IMG/VR virus record: IMGVR_UViG_3300025132_000066
Span: 1-46,901 of that record
Strand: one strand, 5' to 3'
From: a virus
DNA: 46,901 nt
Below the pieces are notes generated by a model. That model saw only the letters and a program-made list of their open reading frames with translations, was not told the origin of the DNA and did no database searches. Position 1 is the first letter of the stretch, and every line of letters begins with the position of its first letter. Both the position numbers and the translations under genes were made by a program. Below, piece after piece: positions 25,552-33,792 of this stretch.

Positions 25552-26141
25552 ACACTAAGCCCCGCATTTCTAAGAATAGCATTCATTTTTTCTTGTTGTG
25601 CTATTACCTTTGGATTTTGTTTACAACTTCTTGTTGAGTGATAGGTACTTTTACAATATTTACATTCACGTAATTTACCTGCTTTGGCTTTATCATTATA
25701 TTTCTTACAAGTGGCGCAAAGCCCGCCATCGTAATCTTTCTTATCACATCTATCCCCTTTCATATTAACAATACCATTACAACGACCTTCATTACATATT
25801 ACAAGGGGTAAAGAATCTATTACTTTCGCTTCTGCATCATCACTACTATAAAACTCTATGAGGTATTTATTTTTAGGAAACTTCAAACCTAAATATCTAC
25901 CAGTCCATTTTTCTTCTTTATGAGTCGGGTTTCCATATTGTTCAATTAGACTTTCAAGTGGCCTATTCTTAGAAAAGCCCCAAGTGACTGAATACCCATC
26001 TCTTTCGACAACGCAAAAATCTACACTATTTTCCTCTTCAAAATTATTTACTTTTTCATCTTCCCAATAGGAATAAAGAGGTCTATACCATTCAGTATCG
26101 GTTGTAACTAAGTCTCCTAAATCTTCATGTTTTGGTATCAT
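25548..26141 (-). CDS. Zinc-binding protein beside the polymerase N-half
   Basis: A 197-residue protein. The first 100 residues are a mixed alpha/beta domain (VVERDGYSVTWGFSKNRPLESLIEQYGNP) without known motif. The rest has many cysteines: C-x4-C (CNEGRC), then CDKKDYDGGLCATC, then CKYCKSTYHSTRSC, a CCHC-type knuckle. Two or more zinc ions are likely. The last 20 residues are helical. It overlaps the polymerase N-half stop by four bases (ATGA), so it is co-translated with it. It may bind nucleic acid; there is no evidence for more. Confidence 0.55.
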   Translation of the reverse strand: MIPKHEDLGDLVTTDTEWYRPLYSYWEDEKVNNFEEENSVDFCVVERDGYSVTWGFSKNRPLESLIEQYGNPTHKEEKWTGRYLGLKFPKNKYLIEFYSSDDAEAKVIDSLPLVICNEGRCNGIVNMKGDRCDKKDYDGGLCATCKKYNDKAKAGKLRECKYCKSTYHSTRSCKQNPKVIAQQEKMNAILRNAGLSV

Positions 26142-27793
26142 ACTTCTAACTCCTTAGCCTTAAACGCTGCTAATCTAATTGCTTCTCTCGCACTAGCCGT
26201 AATACTAGCGGCTAAATCAACATCAGCCCAACCAAATCCTTGAAAGGCAACAATACCATAAAATGAAGCCATTAGTCTCTTTACTGCCATTTGATTATTA
26301 TACCACTTTTGAAAATCGCCACTATTATTTTCTCTGGCTTCTTTCATCAAACGCTTATATTCATTTCTTAGTTCTTTCAATTCCAATACTGCTCTAGGCA
26401 AAAGCCCTAGTTCATCTGTTTTGTAATACAACATATGTTTATTCTTCACTTCACTAAAGTCTCTAGGAGTGGAAATGTTTACTGCAAATTCAGTAGGTTC
26501 TTTTGATTTGGTTTCCCAACTAATATTCCTAGCAATCATCATACTAGGGTATAGTCCTGCAAAATCAAAGGCTGCTACATTAAGATGCAATCCGTTTGTA
26601 TTTTCGCTTAATGGGTCATAAATCATAGCACCATCATAGTTCTTTCTTTCTACATTTTTATTTCCTGTAGGGGCTTTCCACCATGCATTTCTCATAAAAT
26701 AAATTGAACCCATATGAGAAGCAAAAAAACATGCATCAAATGGGGCTTTCAATAATCGTTGTAAAGATATAACTGCTTCACTACAATAGTTAGTTTCATC
26801 TATTTTGACTAATAACTCTACATCCACTAAAGCATATTCAAGATATATTTCTGTATCTTCTAACCATGCTCTACGAAAGAATTCGTTTTTATCTGTAAAT
26901 TTACTTTGTTTAACTTTACCTTCTTGAAATAATAGTTGTGATACATATTCTAATGATAAAGAAGGTAATGTTCCTCTTTGAGAATCATTCCACTGTCTTT
27001 CAAATGCTAGGTCAAGAGAGAGCGTTATACGGCCTCCTATGGGCTGCTCTATTGGAGAGAAACCCTTCTCAGCGTAGGCAAAAGAGAAACCCTCCTTCGC
27101 CTTCTTAACACCCTTAACGGATGCGATTGGAGACATTACTTGTGGGTCTAATCCTAAAGCACATACTCTTTTAATTAAATGGGGTAAATCGAATCTTTGA
27201 CCAAACCATGCAATTAACATATCGGGGTCTTTTACAATCATAGTTTTCATAAAGTCTTCAAGCATTTCTTTTTCAGAATCAAAAATATATCTTACTCCTG
27301 TATCAAAAACAGTATTCAATGGCTTATCGTTTGGAAACCAAACCCACTGATTATAGTGCTTATCATAATTATCATACACTACAATAGTAGTAATACAGTC
27401 GTGGTATTCTCCACCTTGTTGCCATTCCATATCCCAATACCATTTACGCATTTTATATTCTGGCATTTCATGAATACAATCAACTGCATATCTAAAATGC
27501 AAAGGAACATCTGCTTCATAAGTTTGCCTAAAACAATCTTTAGCCTTTCTAACATCAAACGAATTTTCTACATAAACTCGCTTTAATGGTTTTTTATTCA
27601 AGTTTACAAAATCGCCATTTTCATACTGAAAATCTCTTGAGATATATTTTGAAGGATTATACGAAGGAACTTCCTTCGCAGATTCTAAAACATAGAAGTA
27701 TGGCCTATGTTCTACTATCTTATGTTTCTTCTCTTTGTTTTCTCTCCAAGATAAGAATATACTTTTACCGTCTTTACACTTACTTATTATCAT
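26138..27793 (-). CDS. DNA polymerase B, N-terminal half (exonuclease, palm motifs A and B)
   Basis: A 551-residue first half of family B DNA polymerase. Exo I is WDMEW (D121, E123), Exo II is FGQRFDLP (D202, with Phe in place of the usual Asn) and Exo III is YALVD (Y320, D324), so 3'-5' proofreading should be active. Motif A is DFAGLYPS (D410) and motif B is KRLMASFYG (K505-G513), where the usual Asn is Ala509. The protein stops after REAIRLAAFKAKELEV, exactly where an intact polymerase would continue into motif C, which starts the gene at 23647. Together the halves total 855 residues, a normal PolB length. It follows the clamp gene with a TAATG overlap. Confidence 0.92.
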   Translation of the reverse strand: MIISKCKDGKSIFLSWRENKEKKHKIVEHRPYFYVLESAKEVPSYNPSKYISRDFQYENGDFVNLNKKPLKRVYVENSFDVRKAKDCFRQTYEADVPLHFRYAVDCIHEMPEYKMRKWYWDMEWQQGGEYHDCITTIVVYDNYDKHYNQWVWFPNDKPLNTVFDTGVRYIFDSEKEMLEDFMKTMIVKDPDMLIAWFGQRFDLPHLIKRVCALGLDPQVMSPIASVKGVKKAKEGFSFAYAEKGFSPIEQPIGGRITLSLDLAFERQWNDSQRGTLPSLSLEYVSQLLFQEGKVKQSKFTDKNEFFRRAWLEDTEIYLEYALVDVELLVKIDETNYCSEAVISLQRLLKAPFDACFFASHMGSIYFMRNAWWKAPTGNKNVERKNYDGAMIYDPLSENTNGLHLNVAAFDFAGLYPSMMIARNISWETKSKEPTEFAVNISTPRDFSEVKNKHMLYYKTDELGLLPRAVLELKELRNEYKRLMKEARENNSGDFQKWYNNQMAVKRLMASFYGIVAFQGFGWADVDLAASITASAREAIRLAAFKAKELEV

Positions 27794-28560
27794 TAATTCC
27801 CACCAACATGAGGGGCTTTCAGTATCATTCTATCGTTTGCTACAATTAGAACTGGGCATTCATCCCTCACATAGAAGTTTAACAATTGGTCTTTCTTGAA
27901 GAAAGAATACAAGGGAGAACTGAAATCTAAAGTTGCTGATTCTCCTAATGTAAATACTGGTGTCAATGTTTCATTATACGAATTTGTTGTATTCAGAGAA
28001 GTTGATATTACTAATTCATTATTATGATAATTCAATTCATAAATTCCAGATTTAACCAATTCACAGTTCTTAATACAGTTTTGGAAATCCACTTGGTTTA
28101 GAGTAAATGCTCCTTCAAAATTACTGTTTGAGAAAGCAAATAGAGTCTGAGGTTGCACTTCATAAGTAATATGAGAAGTAATACTAATCAATCTAGATAG
28201 TGCTTCTTCATGTGGATGACTTACGTGCTTTGGGATATTCGCATTCTTTCTACCATTAGAGATACAAAGATAGTCTCCAATCGTAGCAGTTATTTGCCCA
28301 TCAAACGATTTTAGATAAGGTATAATCAAAGAAGAGTCTGCAACAAAATCACCATCTTCTCCTTCTTCAACACCGATTGTAATTTTAACCATAAAGGTGG
28401 GCTCACCATTATACAAAGATAATTGATTATCTTCTAACTTTGCATAAAAGACAGTCCCAAAATTACTGGGACTAAAACCACTATTTGTTAGGTGTTTACC
28501 CTTTACTTGTAGGCTTTCCAATGCTTCTTTTAAATCATCGCTATCTACATTAAATTTCAT
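27793..28560 (-). CDS. PCNA-like sliding clamp
   Basis: A 255-residue protein of PCNA length, with two similar halves of alternating strands and helices. The first half has LKEALESLQVKGK and VADSSLIIPYLKSFD; the second begins with VDFQNCIKNCELV. The C-terminus, LLNFYVRDECPVLIVANDRMILKAPH, matches the last strands of PCNA (Y-x-x-D-x-P-hydrophobic, then LxAP). A trimeric ring is expected, loaded by the RFC proteins of this operon and used by the polymerase through its C-terminal PIP box. It lies between the RecA-like ATPase and the polymerase N-half. A bacterial beta clamp is unlikely, being about 370 residues. Confidence 0.8.
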   Translation of the reverse strand: MKFNVDSDDLKEALESLQVKGKHLTNSGFSPSNFGTVFYAKLEDNQLSLYNGEPTFMVKITIGVEEGEDGDFVADSSLIIPYLKSFDGQITATIGDYLCISNGRKNANIPKHVSHPHEEALSRLISITSHITYEVQPQTLFAFSNSNFEGAFTLNQVDFQNCIKNCELVKSGIYELNYHNNELVISTSLNTTNSYNETLTPVFTLGESATLDFSSPLYSFFKKDQLLNFYVRDECPVLIVANDRMILKAPHVGGN

Positions 28561-29375
28561 ACTTTACCATCTCTTAATTCTGGAATACCATTCCAATTAA
28601 CAGTGCCATTTTTTACTTCTAAAGATTCCCAAACTTTACCAACAAGTTTGGTATTTGTTTTACTGCTGAGTAATTCAGCCTTATAGACTACATCTCCTTT
28701 ACGGAGTGTTCTTCTTGTTGTAATGATTTGGTAGAGGTAATCTCCCCAATTGTGCCAGTTGGGTTTAGAACCTATTACTTCTCCAGTAGCACCATAATCT
28801 GCTTTAGCATGAGTAATGTAAATTTGGTCACAATTAAGATTCTTACACATAGCCAATAGAGAATAGAAAGGAGCATTTCTTTTACCCCATTCAAATTTCA
28901 TCTTTTGTGGTTTTCCAATCTTTGAAGAACCTGTAACGTGAAGTGTGCAACAATCTAGCCACTTATCAATTCCATCAAATACAAAGAGAACATCTTCTCC
29001 TTCTTCAATCTTAGATTTAACATAAAGAACAAAGTCTTCTGAATTTGCTTCAGACTTTTGAATATCTAATTCACCATTAGCATTTCTAACTTCTGGATTC
29101 CAAAGAGTAATCCTATCTGTCATCTCATGGTTTTGTCTCCATGTAGGTTCACAACCATCATCCCAGTCTAAGACATAAATTTGTTTGTTAGGAAAATCGA
29201 GAGCAAGACCGCTTTTAACAGTCTTAGGTTCTCCCCAAATTCCACAAATCAAACGGTTGTTTCGATTTAACCGAGTCTGTGTTTGTTCTTTTAGTTTATT
29301 TTGAAATGCAATAACTCTAGTGTTATTCTGCATTTCAGTATCTACTGCTTTTCCTTTATTACTTGTTAATCCCAT
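28557..29375 (-). CDS. RecA-fold ATPase (Sak4/AAA_24-like recombinase)
   Basis: A 272-residue protein with Walker A GEPKTVKS (48-55) and Walker B VLFVFDGID. The rest is a RecA-like core (QIYVLDWDDGCEPT after Walker A; YITHAKADYG as a sensor-like strand; IITTRRTLRKGDVVYKAEL near the end). It matches Sak4-type phage annealing ATPases and AAA_24 proteins, which work with an ssDNA-binding protein in recombination. The ATG at 29375 follows AGGTGATAAAA; a GTG nine bases upstream is less likely. It lies between the clamp gene and a protein of unknown function close to the ssDNA-binding protein gene. Confidence 0.75.
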   Translation of the reverse strand: MGLTSNKGKAVDTEMQNNTRVIAFQNKLKEQTQTRLNRNNRLICGIWGEPKTVKSGLALDFPNKQIYVLDWDDGCEPTWRQNHEMTDRITLWNPEVRNANGELDIQKSEANSEDFVLYVKSKIEEGEDVLFVFDGIDKWLDCCTLHVTGSSKIGKPQKMKFEWGKRNAPFYSLLAMCKNLNCDQIYITHAKADYGATGEVIGSKPNWHNWGDYLYQIITTRRTLRKGDVVYKAELLSSKTNTKLVGKVWESLEVKNGTVNWNGIPELRDGKV

Positions 29376-29380
29376 TTTTA

Positions 29381-29863
29381 TCACCTATACATTTTCCATA
29401 TTTTTATTATTTCATCTATTTTTTCTTCATCTTTTAGATACAATTTTATGAATTTATTTTTAGTGTGTAATTTAACTATTTTATTATCACTAAAGTCATC
29501 TTGCATCCAAGTAATGAATTCTATTGCGGATAAGTCTGCAATTCTATTATTGACTAGAACAAATCCGTCTTTGATTTTAATTATTTCATTCACCTTTCTA
29601 TCGTAGTATAATCTACTTGTTGTGAAACTAGCACTACATTTAGGCCTATTTTCCATTTTTGGTTTAGAGGCTTTTCTCTTAAATTTAAGTTTAAGAGAAT
29701 GTAATTTTTCCTTGGTCATAACTTCTGTTACAAAGTCCACTTCTCTTTCAAAATGTAGTTCAACATTGTAGAGATTTTCACCCATTGGTTTCCAAGAAAG
29801 GTTTGTTACGCAATTTAAATCTGTAATTGCTCTTTTTGTTTCTATAAAATTTTCTTCTATCAT
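29381..29863 (-). CDS. Unknown basic alpha/beta protein
   Basis: A 160-residue protein with many Lys and alternating strands (NLYNVELHFEREVDFVTEVM; DGFVLVNNRIADLSAIEFITW; NKIVKLHTKNKFIKLYL) ending in a helix. No cysteine cluster or catalytic motif. The central pattern of strands around a short helix could be a double-strand DNA-binding or OB-like domain. The gene's stop overlaps the ribosome site of the RecA-like gene. It may be part of the recombination set. Function unknown. Confidence 0.5.
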   Translation of the reverse strand: MIEENFIETKRAITDLNCVTNLSWKPMGENLYNVELHFEREVDFVTEVMTKEKLHSLKLKFKRKASKPKMENRPKCSASFTTSRLYYDRKVNEIIKIKDGFVLVNNRIADLSAIEFITWMQDDFSDNKIVKLHTKNKFIKLYLKDEEKIDEIIKIWKMYR

Positions 29864-29967
29864 ATTAATTTCCCCATAGGGATAGGCTTCGCACCTAATC
29901 GAGCATCAATTTTATCCACAAGTTTATGCTTACACTTGCAACGAGGGCTAACGTAGGAGCCCTTGGA
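29860..29967 (-). pseudogene. Start-less 35-codon reading frame with a CKC motif
   Basis: The frame runs from just after TAATAA (29968-29973) to TGA at 29860-29862, where it overlaps the next ATG exactly as ATGA, as do the real genes here. It encodes SPRCKCKHKLVDKIDARLG followed by AKPIPMGKLI, which looks like a protein end. There is no ATG, GTG or TTG before the Cys motif. It is either a remnant, a gene with a non-standard start, or damaged by a sequencing error. A hairpin (AGGGCT/AGCCCT) lies in the same stretch. Confidence 0.3.
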
Positions 29968-29977
29968 TTATTAGGCC

Positions 29978-31183
29978 TCAAAACCAATCAGTATTATCCT
30001 CCACTGGTTGACTTACTTCAACAGAAGCACCATGTCTTACAGTGCATAGAAGACCGGAAGTGTTGATAGTTACAGGCTCTACTTCACCATCTATAGTTCT
30101 TTGACTGGTTCTACCAACAATAATTACTGATGAACCAATACCGAAATCAAGCGTTAAATGTTCTGGAATCCAACAAGTGGTAATACCATCATTATCATAG
30201 TCTAATTCTGCATTTAAATCAGTGATGTAAATAATTCTGTTACCGTTCTTTGTTGGAATCATGTTCATATTACAGACAGTTCCATCTGTAATAATAAATC
30301 TCTCTTTAGATGGTAGTGCTTGACGTTGAAGATGTTCTTTATCCATTTCTACAAGAGAAACGATATGGTCGCTGAAATTGTTTTGAAGACATTCTTCAAA
30401 GTTAAAATCACCCATATCACGATAGATTTCATTTTCGGGGTCAAGGGAATCATTTGTAGTTAGACTCTTAATAGTTAAATCAGTTGCTCCATAAATATCA
30501 GTTCCATTTGAACCTTCGATACATAGGAAATGAACCCATTCAAAGGTATTAGGTTTGAAGTCAATACCGCCTTGATTCTTGTAAGAAAAGTTATACATTT
30601 TCATATCAGTTCCACCAATAGAACCAAAGAAGATACCAGACCTTCTAAATTGTTCTTTTGGAAGAGGCTTTCCAAAGTTAGCATTTTTGCCACCATTCAT
30701 GTAAGTAGCAGTATTATCCAATGGAATAAATACTCTTCCATCTTCTAGTGTTTCTGCTCCATCTGGTAGTTTAACAACTACTTTCTCTTGGTATTCGCCA
30801 TTATGATAACGTGATACAGACCACTTACCAATTGCGTTTTCATTTGCTACTGCAACAATTCCCTTTTCTAAAGCGTTATCGGCATCTCTAAGGAATTCTT
30901 CCTTGGCCTTTGCTCTATTCCAACTCATCATGTCTCTTGGGGCTTCTAGAGCCGCAAAGAAACCAAATGCTGCTCGGTAGTAAGAGTCGTTATTTTGGTT
31001 TCCACTCTTTTGGCTTCTTTTAGCATTAGCCACATAGTTTCTCCAAAGACCCAAACCGATAGGGTTGTCCTTTTCTATTCCATTCTGTTGACAAAGTTCA
31101 TCGAACTTTACCATAGCATCGTCTTCGGGAATACCCAAGACATCTGCGCCTTTCATTATTTCATTCTTCGTATTTTTATCCAT
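29978..31183 (-). CDS. RPA/SSB-like single-stranded DNA-binding protein
   Basis: A 401-residue protein starting at the ATG after AAGGTGAAAACA. The C-terminal half has OB-fold-like strands: ERFIITDGTVCNMN, GNRIIYITDLNAEL and TLDFGIGSSVIIVGRTSQR. The last residues (PVEDNTDWF) are acidic and end in aromatics, like the tails by which SSB proteins recruit partners. The N-terminal 100 residues are helical. An OB-fold protein of this length in a replisome operon, next to the clamp loader and recombinase, fits ssDNA binding at forks. It is not close enough to a named RPA subunit to be certain, so the symbol is omitted. Confidence 0.6.
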   Translation of the reverse strand: MDKNTKNEIMKGADVLGIPEDDAMVKFDELCQQNGIEKDNPIGLGLWRNYVANAKRSQKSGNQNNDSYYRAAFGFFAALEAPRDMMSWNRAKAKEEFLRDADNALEKGIVAVANENAIGKWSVSRYHNGEYQEKVVVKLPDGAETLEDGRVFIPLDNTATYMNGGKNANFGKPLPKEQFRRSGIFFGSIGGTDMKMYNFSYKNQGGIDFKPNTFEWVHFLCIEGSNGTDIYGATDLTIKSLTTNDSLDPENEIYRDMGDFNFEECLQNNFSDHIVSLVEMDKEHLQRQALPSKERFIITDGTVCNMNMIPTKNGNRIIYITDLNAELDYDNDGITTCWIPEHLTLDFGIGSSVIIVGRTSQRTIDGEVEPVTINTSGLLCTVRHGASVEVSQPVEDNTDWF

Positions 31184-31210
31184 TGTTTTCACCTTTTTTT
31201 ATTTTTATTT

Positions 31211-32122
31211 TCACAATAATTGTCCCACCATCCATGATATTAACACTTTGGGGGTCATAGTATTGGAACGCCATTCTGTTTCTCCTACTGTTCTTAACAG
31301 TTTGAATTTTAACATTGTATCAATCCCCTCGGAACTGACAACAACATCATGAAGACCATTACAGATTTCTTTGATGGTCTTTCCTTGATAGAGTAAGTCA
31401 TGTATTTCACCTAATATGTTGGGGTTCTTATTGATTATTTTTAACAATAGTTCGTTGTATTCGCTTAAGGAAATCTCGACCTGTCTCTTGAGTGTAGTGT
31501 CGCTAGATTTAGCCGCTTGGATTTCAGTAATCGCCCTCCTCATATCACCGTTCATGGAGTATAAAAAGCCCCCTAAATCTTCGTCTGAAAACCTAGTTAC
31601 ATTTTCCTTGGCTAAAATAACTTTAATCATATCTAATATCTTTTCATTAGATATTGGTTTAAAATGATAATTTGCACATCTGCTTTGTAAAGCAAATATG
31701 ATTTTGTTTTTATCATTACAAGTAATAATAAATCTAATGTTAGAAGAATATCTTTCCATTATTCTTTTTAATGCGTTTTGTGCATCCGATGTCATGTTAT
31801 CCATTTCATCTAATAAACAGATTCTAAATGGAACATCACCTAAAGAGGCACTTTGAGCCGCTTGTTTGATAGTGGTTCTAACTGTTTCTAATCTTCTATC
31901 ATCACTGGCATTGATTTCAAAAAAGTTCTCTTTGAAACCATCACCTAGTATTTCTTTGGCTAGAACTATTCCAGCACTTGTTTTTCCATTACCAGAATTT
32001 CCATAAAACAAAACATTTGGCATATTTGATTCTTGTTTCCAAGATTGTGCATCCATTACAAATTGTTCTTGTCCGTATAAGTCTGATAATTTATTTGGTC
32101 TATATTTTTCAGTCCATAACAT
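31211..32122 (-). CDS. Clamp loader small subunit (RFC-S)
   Basis: A 303-residue AAA+ protein of RFC small-subunit length. LWTEKYRPNKLSDLYGQ is the typical N-terminus. Walker A is GNSGNGKT (41-48), Walker B is LLDEMD (105-108), sensor 1 is FIITCND, and S147-R148-C149 is the SRC arginine finger that triggers hydrolysis in the neighbouring subunit. The C-terminal helical collar follows. It loads the PCNA-like clamp with the gene at 32570-33409 as probable large subunit. The ATG at 32122 follows GGAGGAATAAAT; an upstream in-frame extension overlaps another gene and lacks a fold. Confidence 0.93.
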   Translation of the reverse strand: MLWTEKYRPNKLSDLYGQEQFVMDAQSWKQESNMPNVLFYGNSGNGKTSAGIVLAKEILGDGFKENFFEINASDDRRLETVRTTIKQAAQSASLGDVPFRICLLDEMDNMTSDAQNALKRIMERYSSNIRFIITCNDKNKIIFALQSRCANYHFKPISNEKILDMIKVILAKENVTRFSDEDLGGFLYSMNGDMRRAITEIQAAKSSDTTLKRQVEISLSEYNELLLKIINKNPNILGEIHDLLYQGKTIKEICNGLHDVVVSSEGIDTMLKFKLLRTVGETEWRSNTMTPKVLISWMVGQLL

Positions 32123-32124
32123 AT

Positions 32125-32532
32125 TTATTCCTCCCAGTGTAATTCTAAAACACATTTGTCAAAGTTTTTCTTTGTTATTCTAGTAAATGTGTTATCTACA
32201 GTATTGATTAAAAATTGATTAGCCGAACCAGTTTTATATTCCGAAGGAGTAATTTCATATTTTTTAATTAAAGGAATTAAATCAATTTCCCATAATACAA
32301 GAGGATAGTTACCTTTGTTGTTAAAAGAGGTTTTGCTTGCCTCTCCTACATTTTTAAAAAATGGATACATGCTCAATATGCCTTTCAAAGCAGATGATTT
32401 GACTTGCACAGGAGAATCCAGCATAGATGTTTTTATCATCTCAATATTCATTTTTTCTTTACCGATAAAAATTTGCATAAGTTGTGAAATTATTCTCGCT
32501 CTCCTCCCTTCAATTCTTATCATTGCTTTCAT
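32125..32532 (-). CDS. Unknown protein between the clamp loader genes
   Basis: A 135-residue mixed protein. The first half is helical and basic (RRARIISQLMQIFIGKEKMN); the second has strands (PLVLWEIDLIPLIKKYEI) and ends in FDKCVLELHWEE. The TAA overlaps the ribosome site of RFC-S, so the two are coupled. It is preceded by a duplicated ribosome-site/start block. No known motif; its place suggests a clamp loader or replication partner. Confidence 0.55.
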   Translation of the reverse strand: MKAMIRIEGRRARIISQLMQIFIGKEKMNIEMIKTSMLDSPVQVKSSALKGILSMYPFFKNVGEASKTSFNNKGNYPLVLWEIDLIPLIKKYEITPSEYKTGSANQFLINTVDNTFTRITKKNFDKCVLELHWEE

Positions 32533-32558
32533 TTATATTCACCTTTATATTCTTTCAT
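32529..32558 (-). CDS. Nine-residue leader reading frame with duplicated start region
   Basis: Two near-identical blocks stand in tandem: GGTGAATAAAAATGAAAG and GGTGAATATAAATGAAAG. The first starts a nine-codon frame (MKEYKGEYK) that ends in TGA inside the ATG of the 135-residue gene (ATGA). It may be a recent local duplication of the initiation region or a tiny translated leader that tunes expression of the next gene. Confidence 0.3.
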   Translation of the reverse strand: MKEYKGEYK

Positions 32559-32569
32559 TTTTATTCACC

Positions 32570-33409
32570 TCAAAATTCAAAGAGCGAGGTTTGCTCTATT
32601 TTTATTGGGTCTAGTTTCTTTCTTTTGCGCTTCTCTCCCAATTTTAGAAGTCTGCAATCTGCATTGTTTAATTTCGTTTTAGCCCAGTTTTTAAATTCTT
32701 CATCTTTCAATAACTGATGTAGGACTTTAGGCTCCCTTACTCCTAGTTTTCTTGCTAGAAAAGGTATTTTACTGTATGTCCCTCTCTTTGGCATATTTAT
32801 TCTTCCACTAATATTTCCTACGTGAGTATATGCTAGAATATCATAGAAGTATGCTTGTGACCATCTTCTACGAACTCGACCATCAACAAATAAAAGCCTG
32901 TTAGGGTGTAGGTTTTCTGTAAGCCAAGTTAATATCTGAGTGTCAGAGGGTTTATTAAAGTGCAATAATTCTCTCACTAAATCTCTATCTCTTAATTTAA
33001 GATAATCAGAAACTAATGAGTATGTATCTCTTTCATATGAAAAAGGCTTTTCACTTCTTGGTGCTATTTCTTTCATCTGTTCTTCTAAATGATTCTTAGA
33101 ACCTGCTCTTTTGATTTGACACATGGCTTTAATTTGTTTAGGAACGCTTTTTTCATTTATTGAAGTAATTACAATTTGGCCTTTGTAGTGTCTTAAAATG
33201 AATAAGATACTTTCTTTATCTGGTTTAATATGAATATCTTCAATAATAATTCCATTATCAATAGGTATTGAACCTACATCTATGTTAATATCATTTGCAT
33301 ATACTATAATAGGGTCATTCACAAAGGTTTTTGCTTTTGTAGATTTCCCTGTTCCTGTTTTTCCTGTAAGTAAGATTGGCCTTATTGTTTTTAAATTAGT
33401 AAAACCCAT
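32570..33409 (-). CDS. AAA+ ATPase with C-terminal PIP box, probable RFC large subunit
   Basis: A 279-residue protein with Walker A GKTGTGKS (16-23), an acidic Walker B-like IIIEDI, and a sensor 1-like VITSINE. The middle (about 130-230) is helical, like an AAA+ lid and collar. It ends in QTSLFEF (273-279), which matches the terminal PCNA-binding motif of archaeal RFC large subunits, such as the one ending in QATLFDF. RFC-L is usually 400-480 residues, so this would be a shortened and diverged version. No SRC motif is seen, as expected for RFC-L. The gene is one short gene away from RFC-S. The alternative is a PCNA-tethered AAA+ protein of another kind. Confidence 0.65.
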   Translation of the reverse strand: MGFTNLKTIRPILLTGKTGTGKSTKAKTFVNDPIIVYANDINIDVGSIPIDNGIIIEDIHIKPDKESILFILRHYKGQIVITSINEKSVPKQIKAMCQIKRAGSKNHLEEQMKEIAPRSEKPFSYERDTYSLVSDYLKLRDRDLVRELLHFNKPSDTQILTWLTENLHPNRLLFVDGRVRRRWSQAYFYDILAYTHVGNISGRINMPKRGTYSKIPFLARKLGVREPKVLHQLLKDEEFKNWAKTKLNNADCRLLKLGEKRKRKKLDPIKIEQTSLFEF

Positions 33410-33792
33410 TATAATACACCTTTTATTTTCATTAATTCTTCTAAACCCTCAAGGGTTTTATGTCGTTTGATGACAAAAATAGCAACAATATCTTTGAACT
33501 CTTGGACATCATTCCTATAACTTGGTAAATCTGGTAATAATGCTGATATTATTACTAGATTCTTAATGCCAGTTATTCTTAGTGTTGGTCGGTTTCCACT
33601 GGAAACAATACTAGATAGAACACTGTATTGTAATAAAGTTCTTTGAATTGATTCAAGAAACTCTTCTTCTCCTCTTATATCTAAATAAAACTTAACACTA
33701 TAACCAAGTTTAGCATTTTCATTTACATATATAACTAAATTATGTCTAGCAAGAGAAAGCAGAATACCTTGTAGCATTTCTTTACTATACAT
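33409..33792 (-). CDS. LAGLIDADG-like protein with degenerate catalytic motif
   Basis: A 127-residue protein with the pattern of a single LAGLIDADG domain: a first helix (MLQGILLSLARH), a beta-hairpin (LVIYVNENAKLGYSVKFYLDIRG), a helix (EEFLESIQRTLL) and a strand-helix pair (RPTLRITGIKNLVIISALLPDLP). The motif that would carry the catalytic acid reads LQGILLSLA, so it lacks the acidic residue and is probably inactive as a homing nuclease. It may be a domesticated DNA-binding form. No intron or intein was seen around it. The ATG at 33792 is favoured over an upstream GTG, but no ribosome site decides. Confidence 0.45.
   Translation of the reverse strand: MYSKEMLQGILLSLARHNLVIYVNENAKLGYSVKFYLDIRGEEEFLESIQRTLLQYSVLSSIVSSGNRPTLRITGIKNLVIISALLPDLPSYRNDVQEFKDIVAIFVIKRHKTLEGLEELMKIKGVL

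Noticed and set aside
23647-27793. Intein hidden in the split polymerase
   Set aside because: The ends of the two halves show none of the usual intein boundary residues (Cys/Ser at the start, HN at the end) and the joined lengths equal a normal polymerase.
29935-29980. A hairpin (AGGGCT/AGCCCT) after the ssDNA-binding protein gene, considered as terminator or tRNA
   Set aside because: There is no T-tract after it, and the cloverleaf elements of a tRNA are missing.
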